Assembly: GCA_022800815.1 (NCBI GenBank)
Contig: JAAWRC010000018.1
Span: 1-64,000 of the forward strand
Direction: 5' to 3'
Length of the DNA: 64,000 bases
DNA from: Lachnospiraceae bacterium
Lineage (GTDB): Bacteria > Bacillota > Clostridia > Lachnospirales > Lachnospiraceae
Shown: positions 1-8,489 of the stretch, one piece after another
How the letters are laid out: each line of letters starts with the position of its first letter
How positions within the stretch are numbered: the stretch's first letter is position 1
The notes under the pieces: model-generated
Database searches by the model: none
What the model saw: only the letters and a program-made list of their open reading frames with translations
Told to the model about the DNA's origin: nothing
Program-made: the position numbers and the translations under genes

Positions 1-113
1 AAATCTATATTTTCTTTGATCCTCCTTAGGAGATGCTTTTGAGGAATAATGGCATCATAAATCCCCTGATATGGGGATAGCGACAGACACATCTGCGAAG
101 TATCTTTTAGCAT
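1..113 (-). CDS. IS1182-family transposase, N-terminal part (cut by window edge)
   Basis: Reading left from an ATG at 113, the frame gives MLKDTSQMCLSLSPYQGIYD and continues off the window. This resembles the start of IS1182-group (DUF772/DDE) transposases, which typically open with a short M-S-L-S-P-Y stretch. A GGAGGG Shine-Dalgarno sits 7 bases upstream and a TATAAT box about 30 bases further up. Only 37 codons are visible, so whether the element is intact cannot be judged. Family assignment is from memory of the N-terminal signature. Confidence 0.6.
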   Translation of the reverse strand, partial: MLKDTSQMCLSLSPYQGIYDAIIPQKHLLRRIKENID

Positions 114-189
114 GTTCAATCCCTCCGTCTGTTTCCATTATACCATTTTTATAAACAAAAAGCCTGATTCTTTTAACAAAGAAACAGAC

Positions 190-204
190 TTTTTCAGTGC
201 CCTC
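190..204 (-). repeat. Probable terminal motif of the IS1182-type element
   Basis: The 15-mer GAGGGCACTGAAAAA (minus strand) lies about 80 bases upstream of the transposase start, where the IS terminal repeat should be. The same 15-mer occurs at 37993-38007. The other end of this element is outside the window, so the role is inferred. Confidence 0.4.
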
Positions 205-291
205 AAAATATAAGGAATCTTCTTCCTTTTTTGATGTAAAATAAAGTCACCACAACAATTATCCACTAAACAAAAAAGAGGAGGATTCCCT

Positions 292-348
292 ATGGCTCAT
301 TTTACATCAAACACTTACACTTTGAAACGGGAAATTTTAACTTTTTAA
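292..348 (+). pseudogene. Transposase N-terminal fragment (18 codons)
   Basis: A strong AGAGGAGG site precedes an ATG that encodes MAHFTSNTYTLKREILTF and then a stop. This matches my memory of the first residues of a DDE (IS4-like) transposase common in Lachnospiraceae. Everything after residue 18 is missing, and the sequence switches to an unrelated peptidase remnant on the other strand. It therefore marks a deletion or insertion junction near 345. The family name is uncertain. Confidence 0.4.
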
Positions 349-666
349 GAACAATATGATATGCAATCATATCGGCATCAATCTCCTCTTTTTCTGGATG
401 CTTTTTGGAATAGCGCTTTCCAATACACGCCAAATGCTCATGGGCAATCTCATGTGACAGACTAAAAACCAGCGTGGTCCAGTAACAATTTTCTGCAAGT
501 TGCAAAATCTGAATATCACCCGATAATAATTGAAGCAACGCATCATTCGCCCTTTGCCCCTGCATTTCCCCAAAAATACATACATCATTTCTATAAAAGG
601 CATAGCATCACCATTTTCTAATGTTTTTCTTTTTTCACTTTCCATAACACACATCACATCCCCCAT
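349..666 (-). pseudogene. Broken HExxH zinc-peptidase-like gene
   Basis: Two overlapping minus-strand frames together look like one protein. The first (from 666) gives MESEKRKTLENGDAMPFIEM; the second (to about 349) continues with SLSHEIAHEHLACIGKRYSK and EKEEIDADMIAYHIV. HEIAH is a zinc-binding HExxH motif, followed by an acidic E-x-D-A segment as in many metallopeptidases. A frameshift near 555-575 separates the halves, and the 3' end runs into the transposase fragment. Probably a peptidase of mobile-element origin, now inactive. I cannot name the family. Confidence 0.4.
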
Positions 667-748
667 CTATTTTTGCAAGCATACACTCTCTCATCAAATT
701 TATCAACCGCTTCTTTACAGATGCATTTTTCCTCAACTCCATGTAAGA

Positions 749-754
749 TATAAT
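749..754 (+). promoter_or_regulatory. Probable -10 box of the recombinase gene
   Basis: TATAAT occurs 29 bases before the recombinase start, followed by an AAAGGAG ribosome site. No convincing -35 hexamer is seen 17 bases upstream. Confidence 0.35.
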
Positions 755-782
755 TTAAAATACAAAGACAAAGGAGAGTTTC

Positions 783-1712
783 ATGAAAGACTTAAAGACA
801 CCTATAAACAATTACCTACACTACTGCCAATATCAAAAAAGGCTGAATGAAAAAACGCTGAAAGCATACCGCATTGACCTGAGACAATTTCTGGCATGTT
901 TTCCCGAAACCGCTCCCTCGGAAATCACTCCGGAAATGCTGGAAACCTTTATCGCTGATCTCCACCAAAAATATAAACCAAAAACGGTAAAAAGAAAAAT
1001 TGCATCTTTAAAGGCCCTGTTCCACTATTTTGAATACAAGGACCTGCTAAAACAAAATCCCTTTCATAAAATACAGGTAAACTTCCGGGAACCGATAATC
1101 CTGCCAAAAACGATCCCGCTCCGTATCCTCGAAACACTTTTGTCCACCATTTACGACCAGCTTTTTCAAGCCAAAACCCTTCACCGGCAAAAAAGCATAC
1201 TGAGAGATGCCGCCGTAATCGAACTACTTTTTGCGACCGGAATGCGAATCTCCGAGCTTTGCTCCCTGAAACCGGAAAGTATCGACTTATGCGACCAGAC
1301 CGTCCTAATTTATGGAAAAGGCTCCAAGGAACGAAAACTGCAGATTGGAAATCCGGACGTCCTGCGGCTCCTGAAGTCCTATAAAAACAATTTTCAAAAA
1401 ACCATTCAGGACTGCGGTTATTTTTTCGTAAACCAGAACGGAAGAAAGTTATCTGACCAGTCCGTCCGCCGAATAATCAACAAATACACGGTTCTCGCCG
1501 CCATTGACTTCCACATCACTCCACACATGTTCCGCCACACCTTTGCCACCAGCCTTCTGGAGGCGGACGTCGACATTCGTTACATTCAGAAAATGCTAGG
1601 GCATAGCTCCATTAACATCACGGAAATCTACACTCATGTAGATATGTCAAAACAGCGGAGCATCCTGGAAACCAAACATCCAAGGAATCATTTTCAATTG
1701 TCACTCATGTGA
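783..1712 (+). CDS. Tyrosine recombinase/integrase (XerC/D-like), candidate invertase
   Basis: A 309-aa tyrosine recombinase with an N-terminal SAM-like core-binding domain (about residues 1-95) and a C-terminal catalytic domain. All catalytic residues are visible: R155 (ATGMRISEL), K179 (GKGSKERK), H248-x-x-R251 (HMFRHTFAT), H274 (MLGHSS) and nucleophile Y283 (EIYTHVD). The length fits XerC/D and small invertases rather than large phage integrases. The start is set by AAAGGAG 5 bases before the ATG. It lies 265 bp from a 44-bp repeat whose inverted copy is 9 kb away, with no other recombinase nearby, so it is the obvious candidate to invert that segment. The recombination role is inferred; the family is clear. 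Confidence 0.9.
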   Translation: MKDLKTPINNYLHYCQYQKRLNEKTLKAYRIDLRQFLACFPETAPSEITPEMLETFIADLHQKYKPKTVKRKIASLKALFHYFEYKDLLKQNPFHKIQVNFREPIILPKTIPLRILETLLSTIYDQLFQAKTLHRQKSILRDAAVIELLFATGMRISELCSLKPESIDLCDQTVLIYGKGSKERKLQIGNPDVLRLLKSYKNNFQKTIQDCGYFFVNQNGRKLSDQSVRRIINKYTVLAAIDFHITPHMFRHTFATSLLEADVDIRYIQKMLGHSSINITEIYTHVDMSKQRSILETKHPRNHFQLSLM

Positions 1713-1869
1713 ATAGGAAGTTCCCTTGTTACACGAAACAAATCCCTCATAAAGATAAGCTCCATATATTTTTATTGCAATCAAGCTCAATATCCGTACG
1801 GGCCTGCATATCAACCTTGCAGAAGCTGACCCGTAACAGACCGCTTCAGCACAAAATCTCCAAGGCCCC

Positions 1870-1940
1870 AACCCCCCGTCTGTTCCAAACCTTCACTCTC
1901 AGCGGAAGAGAGAACGCGTTTTGGAATAGGCGGGGGGTTT
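1870..1940 (+). terminator. Long two-arm hairpin outside the left inverted repeat
   Basis: AACCCCCCG...TTCCAAA at 1870-1889 pairs with TTTGGAA...CGGGGGGTT at 1919-1939, and a smaller CTCTC/GAGAG hairpin lies in the loop. A short T run follows. It can act as terminator for the recombinase gene, or as an attenuator, and would stop transcription before it enters the invertible segment from the left. Confidence 0.6.
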
Positions 1941-1977
1941 TATGGCTCTATTTTTATTTAGGACGCTTTTAAATGAA

Positions 1978-2021
1978 GGATAATCCCGTATTATCCGTTG
2001 AATTGATGGTTTTTCAATAAA
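1978..2021 (+). repeat. Left 44-bp inverted repeat (IR1) of the invertible segment
   Basis: This 44-bp stretch recurs, perfectly inverted, at 11037-11080. It begins with GGATAATCCCGTATTATCC, itself an inverted repeat with 7-base arms (GGATAAT/ATTATCC) and a 5-base centre, as expected for a tyrosine recombinase core site. It ends 19 bases before the nucleotidyltransferase ATG, so any transcript crossing it would run directly into that gene. Confidence 0.9.
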
Positions 2022-2040
2022 TAAATTAGGAGGATGTTTT

Positions 2041-2787
2041 ATGATTTTATTACTTTTAGCGGCTGGTAGAGGTAGCCGTATGGAAGGATATACAGATAAT
2101 ATCAATAAATGTCTATTGATAGTCAATGATTTTCCAATTATACATTATTCGTTAAAGATAGCAAAAACATTACCCATAACAAAAGCCATAATTGTTGTTG
2201 GATATCAAGCTGAGAAAGTTATAGAATATATAAATTTGGGCACTTGGCCGTTTCCCATTGAGTTTGTCTTTCAGAATGAACAAAAGGGTATCGTCCATGC
2301 AATGCAAAAAGCATTTCCTCTGTTAAATGAGGATGTACTGTTAAATCTTAGCGATGAGATTTTGATAAAGAGTAATATCAATTCTATGATAGAAAGTTTT
2401 TATAAAGACAAGCCAGATTTTATTTGTGGAGTTATGCATAATTGTAGTGCTAAAAAGATACAAAAAGCATACTCAATTACACTTAACGAAGACGGGAAAA
2501 TCACCAAAGTACTTGAAAAACCAGAATTTCCGCAAAATTCTATATGTGGAACAGGTTACTGTATTTTCAAACATGATATATTGAAATATTTATACAATGT
2601 CCCTTTAAATGTTATCAGAAATCAATATGAACTTTGCGATTACATTAATCTTCTCATTCAAAAAAATAAAACAGGCTACACTTATAATGTGGGAGAAGAA
2701 TTGATAAATATTAATACAATTGATGATCTGAATATCATAAAAGATAAGTTTAGAAAAAGTAGCATGAAAATGAATTATGAAAAATAA
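2041..2787 (+). CDS. Sugar/amino-alcohol-phosphate nucleotidyltransferase (RmlA/LicC-like)
   Basis: A 248-aa NTP-transferase-fold protein. The N-terminus has the nucleotide-binding signature LAAGRGSRM, followed by a conserved lysine region (DNINKCLLIVNDFPIIHY) and a metal-binding-type acidic position (NLSDEI). Such enzymes join an NTP to a sugar-phosphate, or in the LicC type CTP to phosphocholine, to make an activated donor in the cytoplasm. The substrate cannot be told from sequence. The start has TTAGGAGG 7 bases upstream and sits 19 bp from the inverted repeat, so expression should depend on segment orientation. The APH-like kinase two genes on could supply a phosphorylated substrate and the GT2 enzyme could use the product. 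Confidence 0.75.
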   Translation: MILLLLAAGRGSRMEGYTDNINKCLLIVNDFPIIHYSLKIAKTLPITKAIIVVGYQAEKVIEYINLGTWPFPIEFVFQNEQKGIVHAMQKAFPLLNEDVLLNLSDEILIKSNINSMIESFYKDKPDFICGVMHNCSAKKIQKAYSITLNEDGKITKVLEKPEFPQNSICGTGYCIFKHDILKYLYNVPLNVIRNQYELCDYINLLIQKNKTGYTYNVGEELININTIDDLNIIKDKFRKSSMKMNYEK

Positions 2788-2801
2788 GGATTAGCCACAA
2801 A

Positions 2802-2909
2802 ATGACTTACATAAAACCACATATAATACCAACTCTGGTAAAATTTGAAGATGGAGATTTTTCCATTATTATTTATGTTTCTAGCAGAAAAAGGCTGAAT
2901 GGAGACTAA
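2802..2909 (+). CDS. Small ORF, 35 residues, between transferase genes
   Basis: ATG at 2802 to TAA at 2907 encodes a 35-residue peptide that begins MTYIKPHIIPTLVKFEDGDF, carries an IIIYV stretch, and ends basic (RKRLNGD). An AAGGA element lies about 11 bases upstream. The stop is one base before the next gene's ATG, which suggests translational coupling. It could be a leader for the glycosyltransferase, a remnant, or a true small peptide. I recognise no family. Confidence 0.35.
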   Translation: MTYIKPHIIPTLVKFEDGDFSIIIYVSSRKRLNGD

Positions 2910-2910
2910 A

Positions 2911-4017
2911 ATGGTGAATTATTCTTTTATTATTCCCTTTCACAGCAATAAAATTTTATTGGAAACATGTTTAAATAGTTTATATAAAACTATTCACGAG
3001 AATTTTGAAGTGATTATTGTCGCCAATAATTATAACGAAAAGGAAATAGACATTAAATTTAATTATCCTAATTTGCATATTATATACATCAAAAAAAATC
3101 TGTATTACGCCGCTGCAATTAATCTAGGAGTTACATACGCTCAAGGAAAATATATTCTTTTTTGTGACACAGATACTGTTTACACTTCTGGATGGTTTGA
3201 AAAACTTACTCGTGCATTTACAAGGGAAGAATCTGTTGGATTTGCCAGTCCCAAGTTATTAAATCCTTGTGATGGTCGTGTTATTGATTTTGGTGTTGCA
3301 TTTACCCCCTTTAATGGACCACATCCCTTTAAAGGCGTTTTGGCAAATGATTCTTTAGTCCAGAAATCATTTTGTCCTCAGACGGCATGTTCAGCATCGG
3401 GAATTATGGAAAAAGATATTTTTTTAAATATAGGCGGATTCAATGAAGAATTAGGTTATTCTTATGCAGATGTTGACTTATGCCTCAGACTTAAGGAAAT
3501 AGGTCTGCGTACTTTAAGCGTTGCAGATTCTTATGTGTATCATAAAGGGAATTCCGTTTTAAGTGAAATGGCAACTTTTATCAAATCCGATATAAAAGCA
3601 AAATTTATGAAGTATAATGCGTCAAAAATAACAGTTGATCTTGATAAATACTATTTGTTGAGTAAAGAAAACTACTTGTTATCCCATACTTTAGAAAGCG
3701 GCTATTTTCTTGTGGAAATCAGTTCAGTTTATGATAAAGAGTGGTATTTTCAAGTTTTAAATGACTTACAAATACATATTTCGGACATTTATTATGCAGG
3801 GATCAATTCACGTGATCTTGATAAAATTAATTTGTATGAAAAACTTCCTGTTTATATACAAACACTTAAATTTCCTGTTATTTATTTTGTCGATGAATTC
3901 ATTTCTTTACGAGCCAATAGTCTTTGGATGCAATTGCGGTGTACTGATAACGATATAGTCATTGATCGTAATGCCAATATCCGAAAATTACAGGAGGTAA
4001 TAATGAATGGGTGTTGA
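2911..4017 (+). CDS. Family 2 glycosyltransferase
   Basis: A 368-aa GT-A fold glycosyltransferase, probably cytoplasmic, with no membrane helix. The N-terminus reads NYSFIIPFHSNK, typical of GT2, and the metal-binding DxD is D86-T-D88 (FCDTDTV). A later segment, GGFNEELGYSYADVDLCLRL, is the usual GT2 acceptor-side motif (ED/AD-x-D-L-C-x-R). About 100 C-terminal residues after position 240 have no recognised domain. I chose the ATG at 2911 because GGAG lies 6 bases before it; an in-frame ATG at 2899 has no such site. It overlaps the next gene by 11 bp, indicating one transcript. Confidence 0.85.
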   Translation: MVNYSFIIPFHSNKILLETCLNSLYKTIHENFEVIIVANNYNEKEIDIKFNYPNLHIIYIKKNLYYAAAINLGVTYAQGKYILFCDTDTVYTSGWFEKLTRAFTREESVGFASPKLLNPCDGRVIDFGVAFTPFNGPHPFKGVLANDSLVQKSFCPQTACSASGIMEKDIFLNIGGFNEELGYSYADVDLCLRLKEIGLRTLSVADSYVYHKGNSVLSEMATFIKSDIKAKFMKYNASKITVDLDKYYLLSKENYLLSHTLESGYFLVEISSVYDKEWYFQVLNDLQIHISDIYYAGINSRDLDKINLYEKLPVYIQTLKFPVIYFVDEFISLRANSLWMQLRCTDNDIVIDRNANIRKLQEVIMNGC

Positions 4018-4954
4018 AGGTGCTTTGAAACAATTTATAAATTCAACCAATATATTACCTTCCGACGTATTATTTGAAATAAAACCAGAATATCTTGATG
4101 ATTCACAGCCTCAAGTTTATATTTTACGTGAAAAAAGTGGGAAATTTCAAAAAAGAATACGGATTATATCCAATAGATATAACGCAATAACTACAGAAGA
4201 AAAGGTATGTTTATTATTAGAAATGCATTTATCCGAACATTTTTATCCCCAAATATATAAAAAGTTTAAAAATGTCTCAGGACTTGGAGATATCCTCATA
4301 ACAGAGTACAAAGAGGGAATAAGTCTTGACAAATGTATTTTTGATCTGTCAGAAATTGAGTTTTCTATGATTGTGGATCAATTATGTAAAGACCTCAAAA
4401 AAATACATTCCATAAAATCATCTGGTTTCTCTGATTTAGCAGAATTTACGGATGACAATTGGTTTGATTTTTTTGAATACAAATTAAAAAAATATCTAAA
4501 TAAGGCATTGGATAATAAAATTTTAACGAATGAAGAAATAGAATATCTTGTAAAGCTTTTATATAGAGAACAGGATATTTTTAAACAGGATTATGGTTCG
4601 TTAATACATTTTGATGTAAAACCCGCTAATATTATTTGGGATTGCAGAAGTAAAGAAATTTCTCTAATTGATTTTGAAATGTCACGATATGCTGATATAC
4701 TAATGGAATTCACAAAAGGAAAATTTACGACTCTGCTATTCAATAACTCAGTATATAAAAATAAAATTTGGATCCCGTTAGTTGAACAGTATTTCTCTCA
4801 ACCCTATACCGATGTCTTTTCTTCACGCAAGGCAGTATGGTACTTGTTTTATCATTATTTAGCACACTGTAATTATCAATTGTGTTGCTATGGAGTGATT
4901 TCCCCTTGCATTCTTAATGAATTTATATATTATAAAAGGAATCTTCTGGCATAG
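4007..4954 (+). CDS. APH/choline-kinase-like phosphotransferase
   Basis: A 315-aa kinase-fold protein. The catalytic loop is H201-F-D203-x4-N208 (LIHFDVKPANIIW) and the metal-binding motif is I-D222-F-E (SLIDFEMSRY), as in aminoglycoside phosphotransferase and choline/ethanolamine kinases. The N-lobe is divergent, with no obvious glycine loop. With the neighbouring nucleotidyltransferase it could form a LicA/LicC-like pair that phosphorylates and activates a small alcohol or sugar for transfer by the GT2 enzyme; the pairing is inference. AGGAGG lies 9 bases before the start. The stop is immediately followed by the convergent terminator. Confidence 0.7.
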   Translation: MGVEGALKQFINSTNILPSDVLFEIKPEYLDDSQPQVYILREKSGKFQKRIRIISNRYNAITTEEKVCLLLEMHLSEHFYPQIYKKFKNVSGLGDILITEYKEGISLDKCIFDLSEIEFSMIVDQLCKDLKKIHSIKSSGFSDLAEFTDDNWFDFFEYKLKKYLNKALDNKILTNEEIEYLVKLLYREQDIFKQDYGSLIHFDVKPANIIWDCRSKEISLIDFEMSRYADILMEFTKGKFTTLLFNNSVYKNKIWIPLVEQYFSQPYTDVFSSRKAVWYLFYHYLAHCNYQLCCYGVISPCILNEFIYYKRNLLA

Positions 4955-4956
4955 AA

Positions 4957-4996
4957 GTCAAAACCGTTACCCCAAAATGAAGGTAACGGTTTTGAC
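4957..4996. terminator. Bidirectional terminator between the two cassettes
   Basis: GTCAAAACCGTTACC at 4957-4971 is perfectly inverted at 4982-4996 around a 10-base A-rich loop, with flanking AGA/TCT extending the stem. It lies between the convergent kinase and STAND genes and would stop transcription from either side. Confidence 0.85.
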
Positions 4997-4998
4997 CT

Positions 4999-7900
4999 CT
5001 ATGGTTTAGGATAGTTCATGTCCTGCAATGGGGAAGTTATTATAGAACTTGCTTTAAAATTATAGCAATATGTATTCCATTGTTCATTATTCATCCTATA
5101 GAGCTTTCTGATTTCCCTAAGTATGTCTACATTTTTTATTCCCTCGTACACAGAAAGTTCATTTTGATAAAACCTTTTCATATAATATATATCAAAAATA
5201 AGATCACTATATCGTTTTTCCTGGGTCACATCATTAATATATAAATACATCTCTTGTAGGCATTGATTCAAATAAATATTACAATCGGAAAATCTTTCCT
5301 GAGAAAAAAAATATTTGGCCTTTAAATATAAGCATTTATAATAAATGCGGTTAGAATGAAAAGCAACAGCTAAATCCTCAGCTATTTCTAAATTTTCTTT
5401 TGCTTGTTCATAAAAATATGGTATACCCGAATTCGCCTTAATTAAATATATTGTTGCTAATAATAAATATAATTTTGTTTTATAGTAAGGTGTTTTTTCA
5501 TTAATTTCAAAGAAATTAAGAGCATTTTGAGCTAAATTGATAGCCTCATCATACTCAAAAAACATAGCCTTTACGAGGGCCTCATGATAAAATACCGAGC
5601 CTTGCATTTTAAAAAGGTTTTTATTAGTAGATTTTTGGTATCGAATATATGCATTTTCCCAGTGTAATTTTGTATTTCCCCTTTCGAAAAAAGAATTATA
5701 GTAAATATAACCATAGTCAAAAGAGATTCTAATAAATAATTCATCGTCATTAATTTTATTTGCAATTTCAATTGTTTCTTCTGCAACATTTTTAGCTTCT
5801 TCAAGGATATTCAGAGACTTTAGGATAACGCACTTACGAGTCAACAATAAACCATACATTTTCATTTTACTATTATTATTTTTAAAAGATAATTTGTCCC
5901 ATTGTTGGAGAACTTCATTAATTAAATCTCTGCAATTAACTTCTTGGCGTAATAAAATATAAACATTTGCAAATTCTCTTATAAAGTCAACAAACTCCTC
6001 GCCAAACAAATAGCAAGATTCGTATTTCACAAAAAATCTTTCATTAAAATCATTGTATGTCTTAATGCATGTATCATATGTGTTATATATTTGACTATGA
6101 TAACAAAGAATCTTTGCAGCTTTTAAGTGTTCCCTGGAAATATTACGGTCCCTTAAAGTTGTAAAAAACATTCTTTGAACTTCCTTATCAAATTCTTTTT
6201 GGAGATCATGACATTTATAACTGGCTAGCAACTGTCGAATAGCGAATTGTAATAATTTTTCCGATCTATCCATGTGTGACTTGGAAATTACATACTGTAG
6301 TGGATAATCGTCTTGTAAATCATTATTTTCTATGATATTAACAATTGATTTACTTATTTCATAAATATTTTTTTTAAAGCGTTCTTTGAAAAAACGCTTT
6401 AATATATTATGATAGATAATGTAGGTTTCATCATCCGTATAACGAATCAATCCCATATCTATCATAATTTCGATAATTGAAAAGTCTACTCCGAATTGGA
6501 TTAGGAATTGACTATCAACTTCTTGCATAAAAGTAAGCAAGCTTAAATAGTTAAATATTTGAGCAGAACATTCCATTTGTTCAGCTATAATCTCCAGACG
6601 TTTGCTTAGCACTTGCTTCAAATCGGAAGGAATCTTCTCTAATGTTTGGTGAAAAAGGTCTAAATTTGAAATGATAAAATAATCCTCTTCCCGGATAAGA
6701 ACTTCTTTCTGAATAAGATAAAAAAGTGTCTGCTCAATAGAAAGAGGTAGTATGCCAGCCTTATCTATCAATAATTTGATTGTTTCCGTAAATTGATACG
6801 ATTTTTTAACATTTATGCAATTTAAACAAGAGCTAACATAAATGCGTGCTTGTTCTTGGTTAAATCCAGAAACATGGCTAATATAATAGTGGTTTTTTTC
6901 TTCTTTCTCTAGCCACATTAATCTATCAAACAATTTTTTTGATTCTGTTTTTGGAAATATATAATCTGTATTAAACGTAAGTAGAATTTTAAAATTGCAT
7001 GCATTATTATTGGCAAAAGTGATAAAATCATTTATAAGACGCAACGTATTATCACTGAAAAATTGAATATTATCAAAGACAAGTAAATGCTTATTTCCCA
7101 ATAACTGTTTCAACATAAATTCTTTAATTGTATTGTGTTTCACTGTAAAGTCATAGTTTTCGTCATAGAGGATGGAAATCAACTCTTTTTTTTCCTCATC
7201 GTAAAAATCAGTAAGAATAGAATATGATTTTTTTTGATATGGTAGAGCATATGCTAGAGAAAGATATGATTTTACCCATTCTTCATTGTTTGAAATTTGA
7301 TATTCTCCATTATAGCGAAAAATATCATACCCTTCGATAATAGCATTGTCACAAATCTCTTTTAATAGACGACTTTTTCCTGTTCCGCTCTCCCCATATA
7401 AAGTGCTAAAGCAATAATTATCTACATTATCTGCGGATAATAAGCTTTGATGATCAGTTACGATAGATATATAACTTCCACCTATTAAAGTTGTGTCGGC
7501 AAGCCATTTGCCTTTTAAAGATTTTTGATATGGGCGAAAAGTCTGCCCTTTTATGTTGTACTCAATGGAAGGAAGGATAATATTATGCCGATAGCTTATT
7601 AATTTGTATTTACATTGAATATACTTCACTTCTCCCGGATTTAAGGTAATCTGATGAGATTTCTGCAAATTCTTCTGATTAAGAAACTGTAAATATTTAT
7701 GATTCAAAACATCGTAATTAATTTGTATGTCTATTTTAACCTTTTCTGTTATGCTCGTATTTTCAAAAAAATAATTGACAATAAAAACATCATTTACACG
7801 ATAAAAATCTTTAGAATATTTTTTGAAAATATTATGGTTATATGGATTGGATAAGAAATAGTGATAACGTACAGGTTCTATGGCTGAATCAGTTCTTTTA

Positions 7901-8379
7901 AATTTTTCAAACAAGAAATCAGGAAAAAATTTTTCTATAATTTCCGGTTTTTGGCTTTTATCGTAATATTGAATGATTAATTCTTCTAATTTGACATCGT
8001 CAAACACAAGTATTTGTTTCCCCGTTTTTTCTTTAAAAAACGCTAGATATTCGGTAGCATTTTCGTTCATAGGAGAGTATGAAAAGAAAATTATTATCCC
8101 TGCATTTTCGAGCGTACCTACAACAAGAGTTGATGAAATAATGTCAATTGACAAGTTATCTGTGTGACATTTGCATTCTGCCCAACATTTTATTTGACTA
8201 ATACCGCCAATATTAATATCTGCGAAAAAATCCTTTTTTCCATCCCAGGAACTAGATGTTTGATGCCACTCTTCATTAGGATACATAAATTGAAGTAAAT
8301 TTAAACAAAGCTGTTCAAAAAGTTGCCCATTATTATTTTTAAAAAACCTATCCCAATAATTCGGTAATAAATATTTCAT
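4999..8379 (-). CDS. PD-(D/E)XK nuclease-STAND NTPase-helical repeat protein (Avs-like)
   Basis: A 1126-aa multidomain protein. Residues 1-150 fit a restriction-endonuclease fold: E22, D50 (DGKKDFFAD) and E68-x-K70 (CWAECKC). Residues 165-300 are beta-rich with no known family. The P-loop NTPase follows, with Walker A G329-ESGTGK-S336 and Walker B ending in D436 (LLVFDNIQ). From about 650 to the end it is alpha-helical, with a TPR-like look after 750. Nuclease-STAND-repeat is the layout of Avs antiphage proteins, where the C-terminal repeats sense a phage protein and activate the N-terminal effector. The start at 8379 has GGAG 6 bases before it; the open frame runs further upstream, but only through antisense of an IS110 remnant. 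Function is inferred from architecture. Confidence 0.7.
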   Translation of the reverse strand: MKYLLPNYWDRFFKNNNGQLFEQLCLNLLQFMYPNEEWHQTSSSWDGKKDFFADINIGGISQIKCWAECKCHTDNLSIDIISSTLVVGTLENAGIIIFFSYSPMNENATEYLAFFKEKTGKQILVFDDVKLEELIIQYYDKSQKPEIIEKFFPDFLFEKFKRTDSAIEPVRYHYFLSNPYNHNIFKKYSKDFYRVNDVFIVNYFFENTSITEKVKIDIQINYDVLNHKYLQFLNQKNLQKSHQITLNPGEVKYIQCKYKLISYRHNIILPSIEYNIKGQTFRPYQKSLKGKWLADTTLIGGSYISIVTDHQSLLSADNVDNYCFSTLYGESGTGKSRLLKEICDNAIIEGYDIFRYNGEYQISNNEEWVKSYLSLAYALPYQKKSYSILTDFYDEEKKELISILYDENYDFTVKHNTIKEFMLKQLLGNKHLLVFDNIQFFSDNTLRLINDFITFANNNACNFKILLTFNTDYIFPKTESKKLFDRLMWLEKEEKNHYYISHVSGFNQEQARIYVSSCLNCINVKKSYQFTETIKLLIDKAGILPLSIEQTLFYLIQKEVLIREEDYFIISNLDLFHQTLEKIPSDLKQVLSKRLEIIAEQMECSAQIFNYLSLLTFMQEVDSQFLIQFGVDFSIIEIMIDMGLIRYTDDETYIIYHNILKRFFKERFKKNIYEISKSIVNIIENNDLQDDYPLQYVISKSHMDRSEKLLQFAIRQLLASYKCHDLQKEFDKEVQRMFFTTLRDRNISREHLKAAKILCYHSQIYNTYDTCIKTYNDFNERFFVKYESCYLFGEEFVDFIREFANVYILLRQEVNCRDLINEVLQQWDKLSFKNNNSKMKMYGLLLTRKCVILKSLNILEEAKNVAEETIEIANKINDDELFIRISFDYGYIYYNSFFERGNTKLHWENAYIRYQKSTNKNLFKMQGSVFYHEALVKAMFFEYDEAINLAQNALNFFEINEKTPYYKTKLYLLLATIYLIKANSGIPYFYEQAKENLEIAEDLAVAFHSNRIYYKCLYLKAKYFFSQERFSDCNIYLNQCLQEMYLYINDVTQEKRYSDLIFDIYYMKRFYQNELSVYEGIKNVDILREIRKLYRMNNEQWNTYCYNFKASSIITSPLQDMNYPKP

Positions 8380-8489
8380 AATAATCTCCATTCCACCGCC
8401 AAGTCGGCGGCATAAATAGTAAGGAAAGCCTTCCGATTCTCCCCGCTGTTGATAAAATGCTTTATTCGGTAAATACCGGGGGCCTGTAT

